From Oryzicola mucosus (GTDB taxonomy: Bacteria > Pseudomonadota > Alphaproteobacteria > Rhizobiales > Rhizobiaceae), in NCBI RefSeq assembly GCF_014534685.1, contig NZ_JACVVX010000003.1, forward strand, positions 1 to 64,000: 64,000 nucleotides of DNA, given 5' to 3'. Each line of letters begins with the position of its first letter. Within the stretch, counting starts at the first letter, position 1. The translations under genes and the position numbers were made by a program. Of this stretch, positions 1 through 8,422 are shown piece by piece. The notes under the pieces are model-generated. The model saw only the letters and a list, made by a program, of their open reading frames with translations. It was not told where the DNA came from and did no database searches.

Positions 1-107
1 CGCGAACGTTCGACGCCCTATGCCATGCAATCGGCGATATCTGTGACCTCTTCGACCCAACACAATGCCGAAACTTTTTCAAGGCTGCCGGATATGAGGC
101 CGATTAA
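1..107 (+). CDS. IS630-family transposase, C-terminal end (cut by window edge)
   Basis: The frame from base 3 encodes about 34 residues ending in a TAA at 105-107. It reads [17 protein letters not shown], then [10 protein letters not shown] at the end. This closely resembles the extreme C-terminus of IS630-type DDE transposases from rhizobia, which end with a 'LFxPxxCxNYFxAAGY' pattern. Only the tail is visible, so whether the element is intact cannot be judged. The assignment rests on recalled family similarity over a short stretch. Confidence 0.65.
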   Translation, partial: RTFDALCHAIGDICDLFDPTQCRNFFKAAGYEAD

Positions 108-140
108 GTGCGACACGCTTTAAAACGCCATTGTGAGCTG

Positions 141-174
141 ACGCGGCATGCCTGTTTCGATAGGCATGCCGCGT
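141..174. repeat. 13-bp perfect inverted repeat (hairpin)
   Basis: ACGCGGCATGCCT at 141-153 pairs perfectly with 162-174 around an 8-base loop. It lies 33 bases after the transposase stop codon. No T-run follows, so it is not a classic Rho-independent terminator. It could be a transcription stop for the transposase, part of the insertion-sequence end, or a dispersed palindromic element. Confidence 0.75.
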
Positions 175-247
175 ATTGATTCACGATGTACAAGCCGTGG
201 GAGCCAAACTTGGTGGCTCGAGAAGGGCGTCACAGGTAATCAAGGTC

Positions 248-272
248 GGAACTTGTTTCCTGCGCGGCAGTT
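248..272 (+). promoter_or_regulatory. EcfG-type general stress promoter of the host attachment gene
   Basis: GGAAC at 248-252 is followed by a 16-base spacer and AGTT at 269-272. The alphaproteobacterial general-stress sigma factor EcfG recognises GGAAC, 16-17 bases, then CGTT, so the match is complete at -35 and one base off at -10. The predicted transcript would start near 280, about 40 bases before the ATG. The manganese catalase gene at 47422 has the same form, including the GGCAGTTGTC string around the -10. Confidence 0.55.
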
Positions 273-320
273 GTCCCACTCCGCAGGGCTATCGGCCTCG
301 CGACAATCTGGAGACCTCTC

Positions 321-722
321 ATGATGCTACCCAAGGGTACGACAATCGCCGTTGCCGACGGCGAAAAGCTCAATCTGTTCCGCAATACGGGCGACGAGGC
401 AGGATTGAAGCTGATCGCAGTTCCATCCGACGCCGTCGACACAGATCCAGGCACAAGCACGGGCCGACAGGCGAGCGCTGCCAACCCCGATCACGGACAG
501 GCCGAAGAAGACCAGTTTTCTGCCGGCATCGTTCGCGATCTCAATCAAAAGGCGCTCAGCGGAAAGATCGACAAACTGGTTATCGTCGCAGCACCCCGCG
601 CGCTGGGCGAGATGCGTAAACATTATCACAAGGCGCTGTCTGCCGTTCTTCTCGGCGAGATTGCAAAGGACCTTACCGGCCACTCGATTTCGGATGTCGA
701 GAAGGCGCTAGTGGCGGGTTAG
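321..722 (+). CDS. Host attachment family protein
   Basis: This 133-residue protein resembles the rhizobial and agrobacterial 'protein required for attachment to host cells' family (host_attach; related to the archaeal release-factor-like baeRF fold). Family features seen are the early TTIAVADGEKLNLFRN segment, a variable Gln/Asp-rich middle (about 45-75), and a C-terminal block with LVIVAAPRALGEMRKHYH. It has no signal peptide or membrane segment, so it is probably cytoplasmic despite the family name. ATG 321 has a GGAG eight bases upstream; ATG 324 is an alternative. An EcfG-like promoter lies just upstream, suggesting a stress-related role. The biochemical function of this family is not settled. 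Confidence 0.8.
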   Translation: MMLPKGTTIAVADGEKLNLFRNTGDEAGLKLIAVPSDAVDTDPGTSTGRQASAANPDHGQAEEDQFSAGIVRDLNQKALSGKIDKLVIVAAPRALGEMRKHYHKALSAVLLGEIAKDLTGHSISDVEKALVAG

Positions 723-887
723 CCCAGGTTGTTCGGCTGAATGGTTGCGATGACGAGCATGCCGATCAACATCGGTATGGATAAGATCTCAATGCAGATA
801 ATTCTCCGCCCTCCGAAGCCTCATGCGCAGTAGGTCCTCAATTCGTGAAATGGCTAGCCGCTTCCCTCCTGATTACACGCTTTTATC

Positions 888-2402
888 TCATGAAATCGCG
901 TAAAGGTCGGCATATTGCTGCCGAAGTATGTTCTTCTGAACCTTGCCCATGGTGTTGCGCGGCAGGTCATCGGCGAAGATAATTCGCTTGGGCTGCTTGT
1001 AGCGCGCAAGACGGTCGTGAAGTGCGACAGCTATGGTTTTTTCGTCCACGGCGGCGTTTGGCTTGCGCACGACGACAGCCGTGACGCCCTCGCCAAAATC
1101 GGGATGAGGAATACCGATGACCGCACTTTCGACCACGCCTTCGAGCAGGTCTATCTCGGTTTCGACTTCCTTCGGATAGATGTTGTATCCACCTGAAATC
1201 ACGAGGTCTTTGCTGCGACCCACGATGTGGAGATAGCCGTCACCATCGATCTTGCCGAGATCGCCGCTGATAAAGAACCCATCCGCGGTAAATTCCGCCG
1301 CCGTCTTCTCCGGCATGCGCCAGTAACCCTTGAAGACGTTCGGTCCTTTGATCTCGATCATGCCGGTTTCGTCCTGAGGGAGCACGGCTCCGCTGGCGGG
1401 ATCGGTGACGCGTACCGTCACCCCCGGCAGCGGAAAGCCGACCGTTCCGGCAAATCGCTTTCCCGCATAAGGGTTGGATGTGTTCATGTTGGTCTCGGTC
1501 ATGCCGTAGCGTTCGAGGATCGCATGACCGGTTCTTGCCTGGAACTCGGTATGCGTTTCCGCAAGCAGTGGAGCCGAACCGGAAATAAAGAGACGCATGT
1601 TGGCGGTCGTCTGCCTGTCGAGCCGCGTGCTCTGCAGCAGGCGAACGTAGAAGGTCGGCACGCCCATCAGCATCGTCGCCTTCGGCATCAGCGACAGAAC
1701 GACCTCCGGGTCGAATTTCGACAAAAGGAACATTGACGCGCCGGCGAGCAAGGTGACGTTGGTGGCGACGAAGAGCCCGTGGGTGTGGAAAATCGGCAGA
1801 GCGTGAATCAACCGATCGTCGCCGGTGACGCGCCAATAGTCTTTCAGCGTCAACGCGTTCGAGAGCAGATTGCCGTGACTGAGCATCGCCCCTTTGGAGC
1901 GTCCCGTTGTTCCAGAGGTATAAAGGATTGCCGCTAGATCGTCTTCGGAGCGCTGAGCGTTGCTGAAGTCAGCCGGTTCGTCGCGTGCGAGATCGAGCAG
2001 CGAACCCGTACCGTCATCGTCGAGTGTCTCGACCATCGCACCATGAGGCTTTGCTACCGGCTCGACGCCGTCTCGCGCTGCCGGGGAAACCACTACGAGC
2101 TTGGGCTCGGCGTCGCCGATGAAATAGTCGAGTTCGGTCAGCGTATAGGCCGTGTTGAGCGGCAGATAAATGGCGCCGCTACGGACACAAGCGAGATAGA
2201 GGATCAGCGCCTCCGCACTTTTCTCGACCTGCACCGCAACCCGGTCGCCCGGGCGGACGCCAAGCGTTTCCAATGCACTCGCCATGCGCCCTGACAGGGC
2301 CAGCGCATCATCATACGTCCATGTGCGGCTTCCATTGACATGGAGGAATGGCGCGTCACCTGGCGCGGCGGCCCGTATCGCGTCGAAAAGATGGTTGCTC
2401 AT
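888..2402 (-). CDS. matB: Malonyl-CoA synthetase
   Basis: This 504-residue enzyme of the ANL (adenylate-forming) superfamily is predicted to make malonyl-CoA from malonate, ATP and CoA. Motifs seen are the nucleotide loop LYTSGTTGRSKGA, the YGMTETNM motif, the ISGDLG hinge region, SGGYNIYPKEVE, and the C-terminal catalytic lysine in NTMGKVQKN. Length and sequence fit rhizobial MatB. Its ATG overlaps the stop of the decarboxylase gene by four bases (ATGA), so the two are translationally coupled. Together they turn malonate into acetyl-CoA. The matC carrier gene of the Rhizobium trifolii locus is not found next to it; 723-887 downstream contains no gene I can support. Confidence 0.92.
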   Translation of the reverse strand: MSNHLFDAIRAAAPGDAPFLHVNGSRTWTYDDALALSGRMASALETLGVRPGDRVAVQVEKSAEALILYLACVRSGAIYLPLNTAYTLTELDYFIGDAEPKLVVVSPAARDGVEPVAKPHGAMVETLDDDGTGSLLDLARDEPADFSNAQRSEDDLAAILYTSGTTGRSKGAMLSHGNLLSNALTLKDYWRVTGDDRLIHALPIFHTHGLFVATNVTLLAGASMFLLSKFDPEVVLSLMPKATMLMGVPTFYVRLLQSTRLDRQTTANMRLFISGSAPLLAETHTEFQARTGHAILERYGMTETNMNTSNPYAGKRFAGTVGFPLPGVTVRVTDPASGAVLPQDETGMIEIKGPNVFKGYWRMPEKTAAEFTADGFFISGDLGKIDGDGYLHIVGRSKDLVISGGYNIYPKEVETEIDLLEGVVESAVIGIPHPDFGEGVTAVVVRKPNAAVDEKTIAVALHDRLARYKQPKRIIFADDLPRNTMGKVQKNILRQQYADLYAIS

Positions 2403-3823
2403 TGTCTCCCTCCTCCCAATGCTGAGTTCTTTATCTGTGCGAAGGCTCTTGAACCCTGATTGCCGTTGCCGGCGCGGCGGCTTTCATCGGTTTCGTTGAG
2501 CAAGTTCTTGACGGAAGGAGAGGCGATTACCTCTCCGCGCTGCGCCATGGCCTCGTGGTTGGCGACGATATCGTCGAGCTTGTAGAGGTAATTGACCATC
2601 AAGCCGTGCGCCTGTTTCATCGCCTTGGGTGAGCGGTCACCCAGGAAGTTCAGTTTTTCCAATCGAGCGCCGTTTCCAAGATGGAAGCGAGCCACCGGGT
2701 CGACAGGCCGGTTTTCCGCCGTTCGTTCGGTCAGGAAATAGCGCGCCGCGAGTGGCATCAGCACACGCTCCACCTCGGTCCTGTTGCTCTCGCTTTTGAC
2801 CCAGTTCGGGTCGTCAAGAAGCAATAGTGTTTCCTGCGCCGCGTCCGACAAAAGCGGGTTGACGGTCCCGGCGCGTGCTTGGGCAAGCCACCGGGCAAAA
2901 CCTGGAACGGGCGAGAGGGTGACGAAATTTCTCAGACCCGTCAGGTCTTTGCGCAGGTCTTCGACCACCTGCTTGATCAGGAAGTTCCCGAACGAGATCC
3001 CGCGCAAGCCGTCCTGGCAGTTGGAAATCGAATAGAAGACGGCTGTGGTCGCCTCGTCGGCGGCGATTTGCTCTCTGCCCTCGTCGAGGACGTTCTTGAT
3101 CGCTCCCGGCACGGATTGGGTAAGCGCTACCTCCACGAACACGAGCGGTTCGTCGGCCAATCGGGGATGGAAGAACGCGAAACAGCGACGGTCCGCCGGT
3201 GCCAGGCGACGGCGGAGTTCGTCCCAGCCCGCGATTTCATGCACGGCCTCGTACTGGATGATCTTCTCAAGGATATATGCCGGCGTCGTCCAATCTATCG
3301 GCCGGAGTGTGAGAAAGCCGCGGTTGAACCACGAACCGAAAAGATGGACGAAGTCGGCGTCGAGCGCTTCGTATTCGGCGGTCTTTGCTTTGGTGGCAAG
3401 CAGCCGTTGACGCATCTGGACAAGCTTGGCCGTCCCATTTGGCGCATAATTCAGCCTGCGCAGGAGTTCTTGTCGTCGTGGTTCAGCTGCCCGGTGAAGG
3501 GAAGTGACTGCGGCAGAACTCTTCTCCATCCTGTAGTGATCAATCGCAGCGTCGAGCTGCGTCTCGTCGGGTCCGAAATTCTCATAGAGCATGTGAAGGA
3601 ATGACTGCGTATCGTCGCTGGAAAGCGCGCTCCAGCGCTCCAATATCTCGGCCGCGAGCGCCATGCCCGATGCCTCGCCGCGGCTTGACAGCAGCATTTC
3701 GCAAAGTGTCCGAAGGTCCACTTCGGTTGCGACCTGCGGGCTACGCGAGCCTGAAAAGAGTAGCTGGCGCCCGCGATCCGTTATGCTTTGCAGCATGTCG
3801 GTGAAGAAAGAGCTCTCAGCCAC
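2399..3823 (-). CDS. matA: Malonyl-CoA decarboxylase
   Basis: Converts malonyl-CoA to acetyl-CoA and CO2. The 474-residue product has the family's helical N-terminal part, the catalytic-domain motif LSPVPGF, and the C-terminal HLGNGARLEKLNFLGD and MVNYLYKLDDI blocks. The frame stays open upstream, but the start is best placed at GTG 3823, preceded by GAAAGGAGGAG; the protein then begins VAESSFFTDML and matches the usual length of about 460. It is the first gene of the minus-strand matAB pair and diverges from the matR-like regulator across a 147-base gap with a palindromic operator. Confidence 0.92.
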   Translation of the reverse strand: MAESSFFTDMLQSITDRGRQLLFSGSRSPQVATEVDLRTLCEMLLSSRGEASGMALAAEILERWSALSSDDTQSFLHMLYENFGPDETQLDAAIDHYRMEKSSAAVTSLHRAAEPRRQELLRRLNYAPNGTAKLVQMRQRLLATKAKTAEYEALDADFVHLFGSWFNRGFLTLRPIDWTTPAYILEKIIQYEAVHEIAGWDELRRRLAPADRRCFAFFHPRLADEPLVFVEVALTQSVPGAIKNVLDEGREQIAADEATTAVFYSISNCQDGLRGISFGNFLIKQVVEDLRKDLTGLRNFVTLSPVPGFARWLAQARAGTVNPLLSDAAQETLLLLDDPNWVKSESNRTEVERVLMPLAARYFLTERTAENRPVDPVARFHLGNGARLEKLNFLGDRSPKAMKQAHGLMVNYLYKLDDIVANHEAMAQRGEVIASPSVKNLLNETDESRRAGNGNQGSRAFAQIKNSALGGGRQ

Positions 3824-3927
3824 GCCATTCTCCTCCTTTCCAGTCCGATGGTTTGGTGAGGTCAGAAATGGCGGCTTCCCATCGGTATCATCAAAAATCC
3901 CACGATTTGTACGCGAGCACAATAATA

Positions 3928-3937
3928 TTGTATACAT
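3928..3937. promoter_or_regulatory. Probable MatR operator
   Basis: The AT-rich gap between matA and the GntR regulator contains TTGTATACAT, with a perfect 8-base palindrome TGTATACA at 3929-3936. MatR of Rhizobium trifolii is known to bind a symmetric TCTTGTA/TACACGA site upstream of matA, and this core fits. Position and symmetry support control of both divergent genes; binding is inferred. Confidence 0.6.
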
Positions 3938-3970
3938 AAGCTCGATTTTTGTAAGATGGAAGTGAGTTGT

Positions 3971-4621
3971 ATGTCTGAGAATGCCGGTCGATGGCTCCGA
4001 GACGAGATAGAAAACGCCATTCTTTCTAACGAGCTCGGACCTGGTACCCGTCTTGATGAGACGGCGCTGGCCAATCGCTTCGGCGTGTCGCGCACGCCGG
4101 TTCGCGAGGCCTTGATGCAACTGGGCGCTATTGGACTGATAGAGATCCGTCCACGCCGTAGTGCGGTGGTGGTCGACCTGCCGCCGCGCCGGGTCTACGA
4201 GATGTTCGAGGTCATGGCGGAACTTGAGGGCATGGCCGGATCGCTAGCCGCTCGACGGCTGGACAGTGACTCTCGGGAAGCAATTGCGACGGCCCACGAC
4301 CGTTGTGAACGATCGGCCGGCGCCGGTGACAGCGACGCCTACTACTATGACAACGAAGAGTTTCATAAAGCTATCTACGCGGCAAGCCGAAGCGACTACC
4401 TTGCCGAGCAGTGCGCCCAATTGCATCAACGCTTACGCCCTTATCGACGCTTGCAACTGCGCGTCCGCAACCGGTTGTCGACGTCCTTTTCGGAACATTG
4501 CGCCATTGTCGATGTCATCTTCGCCGGCGACGGGGAAGCGGCCCGCAAATTGCTGCAGGCGCATGTCGGCGTTCAGGGCGAGAGGTTCAGCGACCTCGTC
4601 GCAAGCATGGCGGCGCGATGA
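3971..4621 (+). CDS. matR: GntR-family (FCD) regulator of malonate genes
   Basis: A 216-residue transcription factor. The N-terminal winged helix-turn-helix contains LDETALANRFGVSRTPVREAL (about residues 29-49 from this start), the hallmark of the FadR/VanR GntR subgroup. The rest is a helical FCD effector domain with the metal/ligand residues in EEFHKAIYAAS and FSEHCAIVDVI. An upstream ATG exists at 3956, but ATG 3971 has GGAAG at suitable spacing. It diverges from matAB and by position and family should sense malonate or malonyl-CoA. The next gene downstream is convergent, 42 bases away. Confidence 0.82.
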   Translation: MSENAGRWLRDEIENAILSNELGPGTRLDETALANRFGVSRTPVREALMQLGAIGLIEIRPRRSAVVVDLPPRRVYEMFEVMAELEGMAGSLAARRLDSDSREAIATAHDRCERSAGAGDSDAYYYDNEEFHKAIYAASRSDYLAEQCAQLHQRLRPYRRLQLRVRNRLSTSFSEHCAIVDVIFAGDGEAARKLLQAHVGVQGERFSDLVASMAAR

Positions 4622-4663
4622 TTTAATACGAACGCGACCGGTAGGGCGGTGGGGTTCGCACGA

Positions 4664-6067
4664 CTATCCCGCAGCGCCCGAAACGAAGGCGTGAACGCGC
4701 GCCATGTCCAGCGGCCATTCCGTATCCACGTCCAAGACAGGCCCGATGCGCATGGGTTCGGCGCGGGTTGCGAGTTCCCGCAATTCGTCGGCATATTCGG
4801 CGCCGGGGTGGCCGGGGAGGCGGCGTTTGGCGCGCCTGCGGTAACGTGCGGCCACCGCATCCGGATCCGCGTGGCACCAGATTTCGATGACCTCTGCGAT
4901 GCCGGATTCCGCAATCAAAACTTCGAGCATGTCTTTCGGCTGGAAGCCGAACCATGCGTCGACGATGAAAGTGCCGTTCGCCGGTGCCTCTTCGATCAGC
5001 GCAAAGATCGCCTTGTAGCTGGCGCGGCCGAGCACCCGGTTGAACGGGCGGTCGACGGTGCCGATTTCCGCGAGAAATGGATTCTTGACCGTGTCGAGCG
5101 CAAAAAGCGGCCAGCCGGTCTCGGCCGAAAGCCGTTTCGCGACCGTGCTCTTGCCGCTGGCGGGGACACCATTGACCATCACCAGCCGCTTGCCGGGACG
5201 CAAGGCGTCCAACGCGGCCAAACCGGCCCCGATCACGCCGGCGTCGTCGCCGAGCTCGGCGCCCGCCACGTCGCACCGATACCAGCCTGTCGATACGGGG
5301 ATAAGCTTCAACGCTTCCGCGGCCTCACGGCCCAACCCGCCACCCAGAACGATGAGCTCTGGGTCGAAGGCTGCGACCAGGGAATCGAGTGCCTGTCGAA
5401 GCGGGCCCGCCCAGGCTTCCAGGACAGCGCGCGCCTGGACATCGCCTGCGACGCTTTTGTCGAGCAGGATGCGGGCGGTGGTGTCGTCGGGCCAGCCGGC
5501 CTCCTTGATGTGGCGCCGCAAGGCAGTGCCGGAGCTCATCGTTTCGACGCAGCCGCGCCGTCCGCACAGGCACTGCAAGCCGTTCGGATCGACCACGATA
5601 TGGCCGAGTTGGCCGGCGCTCATGCGTCCGCGCAGCACAGCACCCTTGTCCAGAATCGCGCCGCCAATACCGGTGCCGATGGTCAGCATGACGACGTTTT
5701 TTACGCCGCGCGCCGCACCGCAGGCTACCTCGCCGAGCAGGGCCATGGTGGCATCGTTGTCTATGGTGACGGAGCGGGCGAAGCGGGTGGCGAGCGTGGA
5801 GGCGAGCGGAACCTTGGACAGGTCGACATACCCGCCCGACACCATTGTCTGCGCGGCGAAATCGACGCGGCCGGGAACGCCGATGCCTATGGCCGCGACA
5901 TCGGGATGGTCGACCTCGGCGATGAGCGACATGAGCCGCTCCAGAACGTCCTGCGGATCGGACGAGCTGGAGGCGCGGGCACGGGCCAAAATGGCGCCGT
6001 CGCTCCCCACGCGCGCCGCGCGCAGGTTGGTGCCGCCGATATCCACGCTGACGGCCATGGGCTGCAT
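4664..6067 (-). CDS. Fused ROK-family sugar kinase and P-loop kinase
   Basis: A 467-residue protein with two kinase domains in one chain. Residues about 4-292 are a ROK sugar kinase: ATP motif VDIGGTN (8-14), IDNDA with the likely catalytic Asp105, GTGIGGA, the GQLGH histidine and the zinc motif CLCGRRGCVE (166-175). Residues about 296-467 are a P-loop kinase of the AAA_33 / chloramphenicol phosphotransferase-like type: Walker A GVPASGKST (300-308), FIVDAW as Walker B-like strand, and an Arg-rich lid RYRRRAKRR. ATG 6067 lies four bases after the aldolase stop codon, so the two genes form an operon. A protein that phosphorylates a sugar twice would feed the neighbouring bisphosphate-type aldolase, but that reaction is inference. 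Substrates are unknown. Confidence 0.85.
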   Translation of the reverse strand: MQPMAVSVDIGGTNLRAARVGSDGAILARARASSSSDPQDVLERLMSLIAEVDHPDVAAIGIGVPGRVDFAAQTMVSGGYVDLSKVPLASTLATRFARSVTIDNDATMALLGEVACGAARGVKNVVMLTIGTGIGGAILDKGAVLRGRMSAGQLGHIVVDPNGLQCLCGRRGCVETMSSGTALRRHIKEAGWPDDTTARILLDKSVAGDVQARAVLEAWAGPLRQALDSLVAAFDPELIVLGGGLGREAAEALKLIPVSTGWYRCDVAGAELGDDAGVIGAGLAALDALRPGKRLVMVNGVPASGKSTVAKRLSAETGWPLFALDTVKNPFLAEIGTVDRPFNRVLGRASYKAIFALIEEAPANGTFIVDAWFGFQPKDMLEVLIAESGIAEVIEIWCHADPDAVAARYRRRAKRRLPGHPGAEYADELRELATRAEPMRIGPVLDVDTEWPLDMARVHAFVSGAAG

Positions 6068-6071
6068 GAAA

Positions 6072-6986
6072 TCAGGCTGCCTGCTTACGCGACGAAAGGT
6101 GACGGGCAATCACCTCCTGGATTTCTCGCAGACGCGGAACAGCAATCGTCTCGAGCTTTTCGCGGGTGACCGCGCGGTCGAGCGAAATGCAGTCCTTCCA
6201 CAGCGCGCGGCCGGCAATGACGCCCGATGCGCCATTGGCCATGGCCGTATCGACCTGGCCGAGAAACGTCTTGTGGTCAACGCCCGCCGACAAAACCGCC
6301 CAAGGCACCTCGCCCGACATGGCGGTGATCGCCGCGCAGGATTCCGGCGAGCCCGGATAGGGGATCTTGAGCAGTTTGGAGCCGTGGTCGAGGCAGAGGC
6401 GCGAGCCGCCCTGGATCAGTTCCGGCAATTTCGCGGCGTAGTCTTCCTTGCTTTCGCCTTCGAGCTGATAGGTCAGAAACTCGACCACCAGAAGCAGGTC
6501 TTCCTTGGCGAAATCGGCGATGACCTCGTCGAGAATTGCGAGGTTGGCAGTGTTCGCCGCCGGCGTGTCGGAGCGCAGGTAGATCATGATCTTGCCACCG
6601 GTGCCGCCGAGTTCGCGCACACGGCGTGCGGTGACGCCCTCAACCATCTTGGACAGCCGATAGCCCTCCGGCGAGGTGTCCCAGCCGGACGCGTCGAGGC
6701 CGATGAGAAGGGCCGTGCTGCGGTCGAGCACGCCGTCGTCGACGAGCTGCGGCACCGCGCAGATCGGGTCTACCAGTACGCAGGTGGCCTTGCTGGCCAG
6801 ATATTTGGCAATGTCGGCCTTGGTCAGGCCAAGCACGTCGTTGCCGATCTTGGCCTGCTCGGCGGGATCGCTGGCGAGAAGCGTACGCATGCCGCCGCGC
6901 TGGTCGCAGGCGATGACCATCATCGCTCCGTTCTCGTCGCAAATCTGCTGGTAACCGCGCAATTCGGCTGTCGTCATCCGTGCCAT
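6072..6986 (-). CDS. Class I LacD-type aldolase
   Basis: A 304-residue TIM-barrel class I aldolase of the DeoC/LacD family, which includes tagatose-1,6-bisphosphate aldolase LacD and the sulfofructose-1-phosphate aldolase YihT. Visible features are VIACDQRGGMRTLL at the start, TCVLVDPICA, GGKIMIYL, LLVVEFLTY and the DHGSKLLKIPYP segment, the last holding a lysine suitable for the Schiff base. ATG 6986 follows GGGAGAAAC; the much longer upstream open frame is antisense to the SorC regulator and was rejected. It heads the operon with the double kinase and diverges from the SorC regulator. The substrate, probably a ketose (bis)phosphate, is not determined by sequence. Confidence 0.82.
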   Translation of the reverse strand: MARMTTAELRGYQQICDENGAMMVIACDQRGGMRTLLASDPAEQAKIGNDVLGLTKADIAKYLASKATCVLVDPICAVPQLVDDGVLDRSTALLIGLDASGWDTSPEGYRLSKMVEGVTARRVRELGGTGGKIMIYLRSDTPAANTANLAILDEVIADFAKEDLLLVVEFLTYQLEGESKEDYAAKLPELIQGGSRLCLDHGSKLLKIPYPGSPESCAAITAMSGEVPWAVLSAGVDHKTFLGQVDTAMANGASGVIAGRALWKDCISLDRAVTREKLETIAVPRLREIQEVIARHLSSRKQAA

Positions 6987-7145
6987 GATGTTCGTTTCTC
7001 CCGATTGTGTTTTCTCCCGCGGGCAATTGCCAAGGCGGGGCCATTCCATGCTAACGTCGCGTCTTGCCGTTGACTGTAGCATATTGCAGAAAGGAATTTC
7101 AAGCTGCCGCTGCCGCCTTCTTCCGATCAAGGCGCGACCCGCGCC

Positions 7146-8042
7146 TTGTTGCATAGCGTCGCCAAGATGCACTACGAGGCCGAGATGAGCCAGGTCGACA
7201 TCGCCAAGCGCATCGGCGTGTCGACGGCGACGATCTCGCGCCTGCTGCAACGGGCGAGGGCGGATGGCATTGTGCGGATCGAAATTCCCGATCTCGTCGC
7301 GCCGGATGCTTTGGGTGCAGAACTGGTTTCGCAGCTTGGGTTGAAACGCGCTGCGGTCGTCGAAGCGCCGGCCGCCAATGCGCTCGCAACGCTCGCCGCG
7401 CCGGTTGGGGAGTTCCTGTTGCAGGCCGGCCTTCATGCAGGATCGGTGCTGGCGATCGGCTGGGGCAGGGCGGTGCGCGCGGTGGTCGAGGCCGGACTGC
7501 CGTCGATACCCGGCATCCTGACGGTTCCGGCCACTGGCGGGATGCAGCAGCATGCGGCGCATTTCCAGGTCAACGAGTTCGTCCGCCGCGCCGCCGAGCA
7601 GATGGGCGGGACGCCGCATTTCGTGCACGCGCCCTATCTGCCGTCCGCCGCGACGCGCGATGCTTTCCTTTCCGATCCCACCATTGCCGACAGTGTGGCG
7701 CTGTGGGACCGGATCGACGCGGCGGTCGTCGGCGTTGGGCTGCCGCATGCCATGAACTCGCCAGAAGCGAGTGCTGCGACGCCAAGCGAGCAGGCGCTGG
7801 TCAGTGCGGTGGGCGATGTGATCCGCCACTATTTCGATGCCGAGGGAAAGCTGATCCATTGGGACGGTGAAAACCACATGATATGCGCATCGCCGGAGCA
7901 ACTGCGGCGCGCGCCTCTCGTCATCGCCGTCGCAATCGGACCTGAAAAGGCAAAAGCGATTATCAACGCCGCGAGGGCAGGGTTCATCAGCGCTCTGGTG
8001 ACCGACGCACGTACTGCGAAGGCAATCATCGAGGCTGTCTGA
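7146..8042 (+). CDS. SorC/DeoR-type sugar-binding transcriptional regulator
   Basis: About 298 residues. The N-terminal helix-turn-helix SQVDIAKRIGVSTATISRLL is followed by the SorC effector domain, related to sugar-phosphate isomerases, with VLAIGWGRAV and DAAVVGVGLPHAM. SorC-type regulators typically respond to phosphorylated sugars. The start is uncertain: TTG 7146 is the first usual start codon, but the frame is open back to 7080, and AGAAAGGAA at 7088-7096 would suit a CTG at 7104. The gene lies between the minus-strand aldolase/kinase operon and the plus-strand ABC importer, so it probably regulates both. Confidence 0.82.
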   Translation: MLHSVAKMHYEAEMSQVDIAKRIGVSTATISRLLQRARADGIVRIEIPDLVAPDALGAELVSQLGLKRAAVVEAPAANALATLAAPVGEFLLQAGLHAGSVLAIGWGRAVRAVVEAGLPSIPGILTVPATGGMQQHAAHFQVNEFVRRAAEQMGGTPHFVHAPYLPSAATRDAFLSDPTIADSVALWDRIDAAVVGVGLPHAMNSPEASAATPSEQALVSAVGDVIRHYFDAEGKLIHWDGENHMICASPEQLRRAPLVIAVAIGPEKAKAIINAARAGFISALVTDARTAKAIIEAV

Positions 8043-8422
8043 GCCATCCTGCATCGCCTGAGGACTGCCGCTTCCCGCGGCCAAATGTTTCTTCGCGTAA
8101 AATTTCATATTTCCGCGCATTAAACGATTGACAGCCTGCGTATCCTGCACGCTAATCAGCACAACGCCTCTGCGCTGTTGCGCGGTGGGAACCGCGATTG
8201 GAGGGCCGCGGGTCTGTGAGGAGAGCGTCACCCCGGACTTCAGCTGACGTCAGACACCAAGCAGCTCTGTTGTTATTTATTGCTTGCAATGCGTTGAAAT
8301 GCGTTTCAGTAATAAATTGCACTTGACGTTATGCCTGCGATAAAACGATGATACGTCAACTGAGCGAACAAATTCGACGTTCAGCTGACGCGTAGTAGAA
8401 ACGCTCATTCAGGGAGGAAACC
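8043..8422. promoter_or_regulatory. 380-bp non-coding region with repeated GACGT palindromes
   Basis: No gene is seen between the SorC regulator and the ABC importer. The second half holds a cluster of related motifs: the perfect palindrome CTGACGTCAG at 8244-8253, TTGACGT at 8323-8329 facing ACGTCAA at 8353-8359, and CGACGTTCAGCTGACG at about 8375-8390, which includes the palindrome TCAGCTGA. Shared ACGTCA-like half-sites suggest operators for the adjacent SorC regulator. The AT-rich stretch around 8270-8345 probably carries the importer promoter. The Shine-Dalgarno AGGGAGGAAA at 8411-8420 serves the gene at 8423. Confidence 0.5.

Noticed and set aside
5040-7073. Long plus-strand frame opposite the double kinase and aldolase
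   Set aside because: The minus-strand genes have clear motifs and start signals; this frame is Arg/Ser/Pro-rich without any domain.
6987-8231. N-terminal extension of the class I aldolase
   Set aside because: It would run antisense through the SorC regulator; the ATG at 6986 has a proper Shine-Dalgarno and gives the normal family length.
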